A stretch of 64,000 bases of DNA, from the NCBI GenBank assembly GCA_033063855.1, contig CP093829.1, forward strand, positions 17,267,537 through 17,331,536. Direction: 5' to 3'. This document shows positions 48,801 to 60,800 of this stretch, one piece after another. The notes beneath the pieces were generated by a model. That model saw nothing but the letters and a program-made list of their open reading frames with translations, was not told the DNA's origin and did not search any database. This DNA comes from Smittia aterrima (lineage: Eukaryota > Arthropoda > Insecta > Diptera > Chironomidae). The first letter of the stretch is position 1; each line of letters opens with the position of its first letter. The position numbers and the translations under genes are program-made.

Positions 48801-51800
48801 CTCACCACCACGTGTACCGTTCGACTGAGCTGATTACGATCGTCTCAGCGCGACCAAATGCGGGACGGATGACGCTGTTTATTCAAATGCGACAATTTCT
48901 TCGTCGTCGTCGTCTTCACTCATCTGTAAAGTGACACTTCTCATTGTTCGATAAAGAAAGTTTGTAAACTGCAAAAAGTTTTCACGTCAAAAACCTAATG
49001 GCACCTGCATGAATGCATCAGGTAGAGAGATAACGAAAGGAAACATGCCATGTCTGTTCCTCAAACTCGAACTTGAATGTTCTCGTTCCTGTTTCGAACG
49101 ATAAGAGGAAACATGTCGAGCAGGCAAAAAGTTATTAACTTAAATTGTGAAGAGGTGAACTTATGAAATGCAGAAACTCTTGCACCACACAAAACTTTTC
49201 TTTTTTTTGTTCTTTTGAGAAGCGAAGGGAAAAACGCTTCACATCGCAAACGAACATTCGAAACTTTATCAGATGGAAAGTTGCATTGTTTCCCGAAACA
49301 ATACTGGAATCAGAATAAATATTTCATTCTTATCAGCATCGACTTTAGTACGAGAGTGTGTTCTCTCGTTCCTTGCTTCGATATTTTCCAAAACTGAAGG
49401 CTATCGCACTATTACGATCTAGAGTTTGCCTTCAAAAGTTTCTTCCTTCTCGCTTCAAACCTCGGGAAAGAAAACTTTTTTAAATCCGACGAGAGAAGAG
49501 AAAAAAAAACTTTGATCTCGAAACAAAAGTTTGGGATAAAATGCCAACAGAGCGAGAAACATATTATTTGACTTATCGCGCAGCATTTATCGATTGAAGC
49601 AGACGAATCTTTGAGATATAATAAGAAGATAAGTTTGGTTTGAGCGCGCTTCGCTTTTGTTCGAAAAAAAAAATAAGAATCTCTCGAATGTTAGCGCAAA
49701 ATTGCAGCAAAGAAACTGGTTTCGCAATGGAGGAGGTTCTTGCGTTAAGATTCATCGAAGCTCAACGTATTTTTCTCACATGATTTACACCAATCAGCGT
49801 CGGTTTAATGGAGATATTGGAGATAAGCGCTCTCGAAGTTGGAAGTTCCAGCATTGCACAACAAATCCAAGTTTAGTGCTCGCCATGAATTAAAATAATG
49901 ACATTCGATATCGACCATCAAACTGAAGACGTAACCAAATAGAGTCAAATGTGATGTTGCATTATTTCCCTTTAAGATAAATCCGATATTCTGTCTCGCT
50001 TTCTCTGTGAAATATATTCGAGAAATGTAAACTTGAAAGAGTGATAAGACGAAGCTCAATCGGTCTTTTGCATAGAGAGCGAGAAGGAAAGAAAGAAAAT
50101 TCTGTGCATGTTCTCGTTTTATGGATAAAAAATGTGGAGAGGAGAAAATCGAAACATTCTTATCTATCCAGTACATTGCACAAAATGCAAAATGAGAAAT
50201 GAAAAGGAAAAACTCTTTCCTCGTTATCGCTCCGCAGAAGCGACTTCAATGTTTGCCAGTCACATTAAATTTATTTTCCTTCGTTCTTCCACACTATAAA
50301 GCACTTCGTATTGTTATCGAGCGAGAATGTGAAGCCGCTGCGAGTGAAATTTAATTCGATCGCTTCGTTCTAGGTTTTAAGATGAGAATCCTTTTGGAGA
50401 GTTGAGCTTGACAGACCACCGAGTGATTCAAATCGAGGTATCGAGTGACATTCTGCCATGTCCAATCTCACATATGCGCCGCTCTTAATAAGTTCATTGT
50501 TCATCGCTCCTCTCGATCGGTTATGCAAACGTTTCAATGCGAATCGCTTCATGGAAATCTCCATCGTACTCTCTTCTCTTCTTGTTGTTCAAAAGCATTT
50601 TCATTTTTTTGTCAAGCACAAATCTCTCCATTCAAACGACAAAAGATTATTCATCCATCAGGTTTACATTTCAATGGAACTTTTCAATTTTCCTCTCGTC
50701 GTCGTTTTCCTCTAATCATCATCGACGACGTCGAGTCGACATCGATATCATGGGCTGCTGATGCTGCTTCTGCAAAAAGACTCTCGACTAGTTGAACGGC
50801 ATCAAAGTGGCAAAAGTTATTGTTTCTCATTTAATCTTGCAGCTCAATCTTTGTGTAGTTGGTGGCTTTTAGTCTCGTTGCCTCTTTTTTTTCGCCCTCG
50901 ACACTTCATTGAATCATCATCGAGAGTGAGACGAGAGTCTCTGCAAAAGGCAAATGATTTTCCATTCTATCATCGCAATGCATCGTTCGAATCCCCCTCG
51001 AACTACTCAGATCACTTTCGCATCGGAAAAACATCGCTCAACTCAACTCAACTTCTCGTTCTAATGGTTTCATGTCTGCGAAACATTTTTTACGAATTCC
51101 TTATCAGACGTCAACGATCTTATCGCGAAGTTGATCTGCCGCTCACAAACTTTTCTTTTCCGACTCGTTTTTCGTGAAAACGTTCGAAGCGAGACTGAGA
51201 ATTCCTTATCACGATCTCTCGTTTGGTGTATCGAGGTCACTTCTGTGTTGCCCGATAGCACTCTTCGATGCAATTCCCAGACACTCGACGAATCCTCGAA
51301 AAGAAGGATAAACCAGCAATTAGATAAATGCAAGCGAACTTGCCTCAACAACCACAAAAGAAATGTTTATCAACAACACCAGCCAACGTTCGTTTCCAAC
51401 TCCAACTCGAAGGGAAAACAGTTTTGCGATTAAAACGTCCGATAGGAAAGCATTTCTTTCTCTGTGTGTTGATTTCCATGCTTTATCCGTTCTCTGATAA
51501 AATCCTCAGGAAATGGAATTTTGCGATAAGCATAAAACATTTTTCTATCCCGTTCAAGAGTCGAGTAATGTTGGCGTAAGGTCTTATCACACTTCCAGTG
51601 ATTGTAGTGTGTGGGTGGAAACGGAATGAATTTTTAATTCGACTTTACAAAGAATGCTCGGGAAGTTTAAGCAGGAAATCAGGGCAAATCGTGAAGTAAA
51701 GCTCCGACACGTTTGACTCATCAGCTGCAAAAGTAAAAATTATTTATCAGACAAAACAATGAGTCGCTCGATTTTTCTCGCAATTCCCGTTTGAAGTACA

Positions 51801-54800
51801 AACCACGAGTTCTTATCGCCAATGAACAACGAAGCACGGTTATCAGTCGTCGAAAAACTTAATCGGAGTGTACACAATATTCAATTAAACTCAATATATT
51901 GGCGTGATAAGAGTAATGTTTGTGCTCGATACGAGTCGTTGCTATCAGTTTTATCAGTTATCTAACGCTCTTATCGTTCTTCAACAAATTGGTTTCCATT
52001 ACGAGTTTGATTTTGTTTATAAACCGAAATTGATAATTATGATTCTCTTTCGAAAAAAAAAGAGATTGCCTTCAATATTTGCTTTCAGATAACAAGCTCG
52101 AGATATGCACTTTTCGAACTAGAAAAGGAAATTGGTCGAGGTTTCCAGTCAGTTACGGTTTAGACACTGAAGCAAAAAGGTTGATTATTTTTCGAAATCG
52201 ATTTTTTTTTCTGTTCGTGTAATTATTTGATAAATTGATTCGACTGTGACGTTAAGCGCGAAATGTATCCGAAGCAATTTGGATTGTTACATTTTCTGCT
52301 TCAGAAGAGATCACGTAAGTGTTTCACGTTCGTCGATGCCTTGAACTCTTTCTTATCACTGAAACTGCATCGAAGGGAAAACACATTTCAAACCGCACAG
52401 ACTCTCGATTTTGAAAATTATTGAACAAGCAACAGTCGTCGCAGTTATTCTCGGGAACGATCAAAGAAACGATAGGACCGAAAAACCTGAAACAAAAGTT
52501 TCCAACAACTTTTGAAACAAACAAGCTATCGAGAAATCAGTTAACCGCGGCTGTTTCTCCGACTCTCCGTATCGTTTCATGTCTTTCCTTTCTTATCAAG
52601 ATTCAAATGCGTGCGGCGATATGGCAGCGCTGATAAGCTTTGAACACATTCAATGGAATGTTTAAACAGTTCGAGATCCCGAAAAAAAAAGTTTGCGTTG
52701 TGGAAATTTATCATTTAGCGAAGAAAATTTCCATAATCCTCTTAGAAGCCACCCATGGCAATGTATGAGAGAAGGAGGAGAAGAGTGTGACGATAAAATT
52801 AAGAATTCATAAAGTTGGCTTCATTATTAGATGACAAAATTATTCAGCTGTGATTATTAACTGCAAGAAAATACTTTTCGACGATAAAATGTTTGAAGCG
52901 CGAGCAGAGCTCATTCCATCCGAGCAGTGCGAATATTCAAAATCCCATAACGGCACGTCTGCGTTTCTCTCGCTCCAACTGAACGATACGATAATAAACA
53001 TGTTAGACGTGAATAAAAGCGACATTAATGTAATCACTAGAAACACATTCTCGCTTTGGCTGTACGAAGGGAATAACTGCGATTATTATTATGAGATATT
53101 TGTTAAGTCGTTCAGAATGAGTGAGATATCAGAGGGAGGAGGAAATTTAAAACAAATTCGTTAGAAGAACTTTCCAACTGGCTCTTGTTGCTTCATCATC
53201 ATCATCTCAGAATGATTTCGAGGGAGAAATTTATTTAAATTTGCTATCTCGACTGATAAAAGAAAAATCCCTTCGGAACGCGCGAGCAGAGAAACAAAAG
53301 GAAAATCTGCTGAGCGGGAAAATGAATGTATAATTACACATATTAAGATCTCGACGAGATGATAACGACATCGAGAACGATATTAAACACAACTGAAACA
53401 TAAGAAACGAAGTATGTGAACGAAGTGAGATAAGTTTTGATTTATTTGAAGCAACGAAGTGAGCGAGAGAGAGAGAGACACTCGCACACACTTTTATATT
53501 GCAAAAGTTTTATTTCCATTTTCTTATCGCCTTCGAAGCACAACACTCCCGTTCTCTACTTTTATGTTTGAGCTTCCAGATAGAAGTTGGTTGAAAGCTC
53601 TTTCGTTTGCTGTTAAAGGAGAGAAAGGAGAGTTGAGATAAGCGAAGTATTCGTTTGCTATGTAGATTCACATTAAATATGTTTAATCAGTGGAATGATC
53701 GCATTTTTTTTATTGCGGGCTATTCCGAGGATGATTTCCTTTTGCTGCACGAAAGAGACTTAATCTGATGACTTTCTTATCGCGACGAGAGCAGCCATTT
53801 GAAGATCCAAAAACTTGAACATTACTCTTTATCACTTCGCCCTCCAAGCCTTTCTTCTCTCTCAACACAGAGCGTTGTCGTGTATCGAGTGCCCTCCCTG
53901 TCGTCGCCAGAGCTCTAAAGGATTTTTATGTAAATTTGCATTGAAATCTCCATCATTCTTCTCGCCCTCGCTATCGCATGCATTGAGATCTGTTGCCCCG
54001 AAATGTGTTGACTTTTATAATAAAAAATAATTTTATGTATTTTGTAGAAGAAAAATATCGAGAAAGTTATTTGAAATTTTCGCCACATAGTTTCTTATCT
54101 CGCCTCGGCCATTCTTCGGATGGAAAATATATTTTTATGTGCCTTCATATGTGAGTCGAGTCGTTTGACAACACGACACCGCAAGCCATTGAAATCCTTT
54201 ACAGCATCGACAAGGGCATTCATAGAGAAATGTTTGCTGATTCGTCTTATCGCATTCGCAAGAGTCGAGGGCAACGAGCAGTAAAACGTTGTGAAATCAA
54301 TAACGCAAAGTCTTGTTAATCGAAACTCAATCGTCTGCAGGTGTAAGAGAAATTGCTCTTCGAGATTCATTTCAAGTTGGCTTGGCTTAGTGTTTCTTGC
54401 CATCACTCGCGGTGTTGAATTAAATCTCAACTTCTTTCTCAACTTCGTCGACGATATTTATTACGAACGCGATTGTAACGCAAGTGGTGGATGCATTTAT
54501 TCCGCTCGTTCTGCACAGTCGTTTGCGATCGTTTGTTTCTGCAAGTTTATCAGTTGTTCAAATCTTTATTTTCATTTGTTCTGTGTCTGTTTAACTACAG
54601 ATTGTTTCGCTTTTTTTCTTACGCTGTGGAAAGGAGTGAGTGAGAAGCATAAGGCTCGCCGATGACGATGCCGTTTAGTTTCCTCTCATTCTCGTGCGTG
54701 TTTGATTTTATTTCGAAGAATCGATTAGAAAATATTTTTGGTCTGCTCTCTCATCCTTTATCCATTCAAAGGAGGAACGTAGAACTCTCTGTTCCTTGTA

Positions 54801-57800
54801 GATTTAATTTGAGCTCAGCCACATTGCGAAATATTGTCGAGATAAGAGCTTAGTGGCTGCGGGTGTTTGATAAGAAGCGGAGAGTAAATACACCCTTTGC
54901 CAATATAAATTATCCGAATGTGAAATACGAGCCAACATGTAACAGCAGCAGACTCGTCGTCGTTCGGATTTCGGTATTTGCACTTTGGTGCGGCAATAAA
55001 AAATCCTCAAATTATCTTGATTTGTGAATTTGCAAGAGAATTCCAATTCGCTGAGAGAAATCTGTTGAAAACTTTAATTTAAATTTCGAGTCGAAAAAAG
55101 TTGAAGAAAAAAAATATTTTGATGGACATTTCAATAGCTTTGATCCAATTCGAAGATATCGCAGATGTCACCTTAGGCGGTCGACACAAAGAAATGCTAA
55201 TTGGCCGTCATCAGTTTCCCTTCGCGCTGCTCCATTCTCTTCTTCGCCGTGTAAAACAAACTCGAAACATTTTATGTTCTAACAGATTTTAACATTCGAG
55301 AGAATCTTTCAACTCCTCCGCAAGAATTTGATGATGAAATTATGTAAATCAAAGATTTTTTTGCAAATTAGTTCTTCAGTGTTAATTACAATTTGTCAAA
55401 GCCAATAACTTTGTCGTCTTCTTGGAAAGAAAATCAGGCAACGCAGCATTTTATCTCGATCGCAGTTGGTGGCTGTTTCCAGTCGAGAATTGAATTATTA
55501 ACGACCGTGTTCTCAAGTAATTTTACACTCTCCTTAACGCCGTAAATTATTTCGCTGAATTGCAAGGCTTTTATGCAAATGCGCGACAGGTTTCAAGTCG
55601 CTTTAGGCTTTGGAGGAGGCGTTAACATGATGTTAAACGATTCGAGAGGAAAACTCAGAAGTTCTCTTATCGAACTCTGATGCATTCGTGAACTGAACTC
55701 TCTCGAGGATTATCATATCCACGTGAAGTTATTGGAAATGTATGGAAATTCTTAACCGTCGTCCAATCGTCGTCGACATCATCGAGGATGGCGAAAGTGG
55801 TGAAAAATAAATTGCGGTTTTAAAAAATCCATTAGCGCTAATCACTGCAATAAATCAAGATTTTCTTTGAGCTGCAGAATTCTTTCCATTGCTCGCCGTA
55901 AAAAAAGGCGACAAACGTCGACTGCGAAATCCAATCTCGTTTGAATTTATTTCCGTATTAATGGATGTATTTGAATTTGGAGCAATTCGGTCGGATCTGC
56001 ATGAACGTAGAGCATAAATAAATGGATTTCGTGGAAGCTTTTCGAAGCTGCAGTTTGAGGAGAATTGAAGTTTCATTCAGAAGAAGCTCAAGCGAAGAAC
56101 GTTAAACTGTTGGAGATCTCATAAACATTTCGCTACTGGTTTTCATTTCATTCTTCTCAATGATTTGCATAAACACCTTTGGAGTTGCCTCGAGTTATTA
56201 ATGACGTCGAGTGTTATTAATGTGTTCTTAAGCTTCTTCGTTGATGATGACACGCTAAAGAACACAATAAAAATGTCGAGACCGATTGAGATCTTCAGCG
56301 ATTCCCGAGACAGCCAACACATGCTTCGCTTGAAATCACTTTAATTGTGTCCACTTCATAATTCACTTACATCTCGAATCGTTTTCGAAATTCTTGCTTC
56401 GTCTTATCGACAATCTTCATCACCTTTCGTCTGCTGCCTTCTCAGTCCGCTCATTCATTAAGAATTCTCTTTTTGTTTTTAAGCATTTTTATTACATTTT
56501 CCTCTTGATCTTGATCAAAAAGCGTTTCTTCTTCTCGCTTTCGTTGCTCAAATAATGCAGCGAAGCAACAATCGAGATTTCACTTCTTTGTTGCTTTTGT
56601 TTCCATTCCAACTTCGTCGAATGCAATTCTTATCACTCGAAAATATTTTCTGCATCTCGTTTGCTGTTATTTTGTCTTGAGGTCATCTCGTGTGCTTTGC
56701 TGAATGATAAAATATCCGCGAATTCCAATGATTTCTCTTTAATTTTCACTGCGAGTCCGTTTTCGTGCGCATTCGTTCGTTCAAGTCTCTTATCAGTTTG
56801 CAGTTGTTGAATGAGTCGATTTTAGAAGAAAAAACTTTTTTCAAATTGAAATTCATTCAATCGCAAGTTGCGACATCTCGATAGAAGTTTTCAACACGAC
56901 GCGGGAATCAGAGCTCGCTTCGTGCGCCGTGCTTATCAGCTGTGAAGATCTTTTAGAATATTTGTTTTAGTAAATTCAACGACGCGACTCGGAAACAATT
57001 CGAAACCGCCGAAAACGCTGTGAATAATAACGATAATGATGTGTTCATTAGTTCAGATAATTCGATGACAAACTTAATTAATTTTTGAAATCTTTTATCT
57101 TCCTCGCTTTGATCTGAATTTCCATTTTAATTAGAATGAAATTTAAAAGCCTCTCGTGAAACACTTTAAAAGATTCCTTCTATCTCAGTCACTCAATCGC
57201 GTTCTTAGAAACACAAGAAGTTCACCTTACAATTGACTTCGCATCGCTTTTCTCACATTTCAATCAACAACGTTAAGAGCTCAGCGCAATTTGAGTTAGC
57301 GTCGTCGATAGACAAAAAGGCAAAGTAATGAAGAAATCAAAATGGAAATGAAATTGAGAAGAATCGAGTGAAGGAGAAATAACGAAAACAAACATCAGAG
57401 AACAACGTGTTACAAGGAACTCAATTAAATCGCAAGAAAATTGTTAATGGCAACGAGCAAAAGAAAAACTCGAACGAGAAGCAAAAGAGCAGCAAAGAGT
57501 TAAAGGTTTTTCATCAAACACGAGTCGAGAATGTGATGAGAAATTTAACTTAAAGAATGCTCGAGAGCTCTGAACAAACAACTTAATTGATTTCTTCTTT
57601 TCATCAAAGTTTGAACAGAAAACTTTTCTTGTATCTCATAAAAAGAACTTCACGATTAACAACAAATCGTGATCACCGAAAGAAAAATAATTCCTCTATG
57701 CGACAAATTGAAAACGTTTTGCTGTTCATAATTAAATTTTATGAGCGTCAAGCTTGCGATTTTATCTTCTAATCGGCTTCGTAGCACAATGAAAACTCAC

Positions 57801-60800
57801 AAGCACGTGGATGCGAGCATACGAAGAGTGGCGATAAGTTATGCGAGATTAATGTGCAAAATTGCATGATAATTGAGCTCTTAAGCTAATAATTATGATT
57901 GCGATTAATGCTGCAGCACAAAACTAATTGAAAAATGCTTAATCGCTCCTTGAATGTCGAGTGATATGCTAATAAGCTTCGAGAGACGTTTGAATCTGCA
58001 GTTTTCCATCTTCAGAGAAGAATTTGCAGTTTGTGCAATCTTCCGACATTGAACGAAAGTCCCTTAAGCAAACTGCAGTCGCTTTAATCAGATCGGAGAC
58101 GAACAATAAAGAAAACTCTTCGTTCCATAGATAACTCAAAGAGTTTTATGCAAATCTCGACGGAGGAAAAGTTGTTATCGTTGCAAAAGAAAAACGAGGA
58201 AAATTCTGTTTTTGTTCAAGGAAAATCTTATCGGAAAGTCTTCCGAAACTTCTTCCACGAACGAAAAGTTCGTTTTAATGCATTTTAAATTCGCAGAAAA
58301 TCGTTCGTCTCTGTTTCCGAATCAGTTCTCGAGCATCTTCAATGAAAAATTACCTGCACTCGAAATAATTTATTTCCATCCAATATCGTTTAACGCCCGA
58401 CAATTTGTGTTGGAGATCTCATTGCACTTCCAATGCTCGAGCTTGGCGAGAGAGTAAAAGCGTGGAACTGAAAATGGCAATTTATAAAAGCTTTAATTAG
58501 TTAACATTTCGTTATCGGAGATTTTTCGGCTGAAATTATTGGCTGAGAACTTAGTCGAAACAATCTGCTGAGTTCTCGTTGTTCAGATCAGAAAACGTTT
58601 AATTAAATAACTTGAGACTTGAGTCTCGTTATCAAAGGAACGAATCGACATGCAAGAAAACACTTTGACTTCACTTCACTTTGCGAGCTTTAATTGATTT
58701 GCTGGTGAGACAATAAAATAGAAGAAGGAAGAGAAATGGAAATGAAGTCGTTTGTATTCAGGAAATGTTTTGCTAAACGAATCGCTCACCTTCGCTCAGA
58801 GAATTTTTGTCGCTTAATTCCAAACATTTTCTTCAGCACTTTTTGCTTTGCGGGAAGAATTAAGACTTTGCGAAATTAAATTTATTTGTAAAACGAAGAA
58901 AAACGCTTAATGTGGTTGCTCATAAAACATCGAGAACGCTTTCCGTTGTTTGTTTTACATTTCCCTAAAGTTCCTCCGCGAAAATAAATTTTCTCTCCTT
59001 CCTCTGAGTTTATGAAAATTTAATAGCCAAAGCTGCATGTGTGGGAAAAATAAATTTCCAACTGCGTTCGAGCTTATGCAATATTCCTTGTCGTTGCTCA
59101 AAAAAGAATCGATGCTGTTTATGCTAATGCTCAATCTCATTATTGCGCCTCTTAGAGCCGCTCTCGTAAATAGTTTGATTTATGTTCAATCATTAAATTT
59201 TATTAGGAGCGAAAAGAAAGTTCAAACGAGATGATTTCAAAACGATTCTGCAGTCAACGAGCTTAGCTTCGCTGCTTCCACCGAACAATAAAATCCCATA
59301 AATCTCAAGATATGTTTCCACCTTCTTTAGTCATTCTCATTCTTTTACATTTTCTCAAACTTATCGGCAAGAAGAGAGAAAGAAAGAAAACGAATCGCTA
59401 ATGCAACGGAACCTCTTATCGGAAGTTCTCACTGGAAGTTACTTGCAAAAAGAATTTGCTGGTAAAAATTGAAAAGCACTTGCGGATCACGAACTGGAAC
59501 TTAAAATTAAAACTTTTGATGCAGATAACGTTTTCGTACCTTATGAATTTATTTTATTTCTACGTTTTTTTTCAGGAGACGATGAAGAGTTGGCCGGTGA
59601 TGAAGCCGCAGCTGCATCTCACACAGAAGCAATAGATGAAACCACAGAAGCTCAATCATCACCAAGAAGCGAATCGTCGAAGCCAAATTCGCCAGAGTCA
59701 ACTGCCGACAGCCAAACTGAAATATCTGAAATAATAAAAGTGAGGAGTGGAGAGAAGCGATCTCATGATAGCGACGTCGAGTCAAACTCAATGTCACCAA
59801 TACCAACGGCAAAGATCATGCCAACGCTAAGACTGAATATCGCACTTGCCTCCGATCCGGCAACAAATCCTGATGCAAAGGAACTCAGAAAAATTCATGT
59901 CAAGACAGAAGAAAATAAATCAGAAGACGATGAAATGCTTAGCAATCATGAAGATGCTGAAAGTATCATTGACACTGTAAATAAAGCTGCACTTAAAGCT
60001 CAACAACAACAGCAACATCTTCTCGCTGCACCAAAGTCGAAAGAAAATGTCAACACTGTTAATCAACTGTTGGTAAAAAATCTCGAGATGCTTCCACGAC
60101 CAAACGTTTTCATGTGCACGCCATGCGGCATCCGATTCTCATCGTTATCGACATTAGAAGCTCATCAAACTTATTATTGCTCGCATCGGAAAGATGCCGA
60201 CGAGAATACGAAAGGTGGGACATCAACTGGAGAAACAAACGGTGGCGAACCTCCCACGAAATCCATTAAAACCGGCAAGCAATACGCGTGCACTCAATGC
60301 TCGTACAGCGCTGATAAGAAAGTTTCTCTCAATCGACATATGAGGATGCATCAAACCTCTCCCACGCCAAGTTCAACGACTTCAAATGGCGATGAAGCTT
60401 CTAGTCAAATGGGCGTTCAACAAATAATCGGACAGCCACCACAACCAATCGTCGTTGATCGATATTGTTCAGATTGCGACATTCGATTCTCAAGCACCAA
60501 AACTTATCGCGCTCACAAGCAGCATTATTGTAGTTCCAGGCATCGCGATGGGTAAGTTAATGTCGAAGATATTTTTATTGAAACTAATCAATTTATTTTT
60601 TCAAATAGTCAACCAGCAACAGCAGCCACTTCTTCTCTTCCAAACCCTTCAGCCGTTCCCAAACCTCCAGGTCAAAAATCAGGATCTCAAAGTCCACAAG
60701 AAACCGCAAAATCTCCAGCAATTTCATCTCAGCCGTTCTTGGCATTGCCAACCAATCCAATCATCATCGTACCGTACTCATTGATCAGAAATGCAAGCGT

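Larger units (their letters stand above)
52735..59445 (-). repeat. inverted duplication, right arm, block 1
   Basis: Partner of 6181-12897. It ends 130 bases before u-shaped exon 2 (59576), so that exon and its splice acceptor are outside the duplicated unit. Confidence 0.9.

Noticed and set aside
50445..51579. Clustered open frames of 70-138 codons here and in mirror image at 23309-24533
   Set aside because: They overlap in several frames and on both strands, show no family motif, and lie inside u-shaped intron 1 and its reverse copy. Mirror conservation comes from the recent duplication, not from coding constraint.
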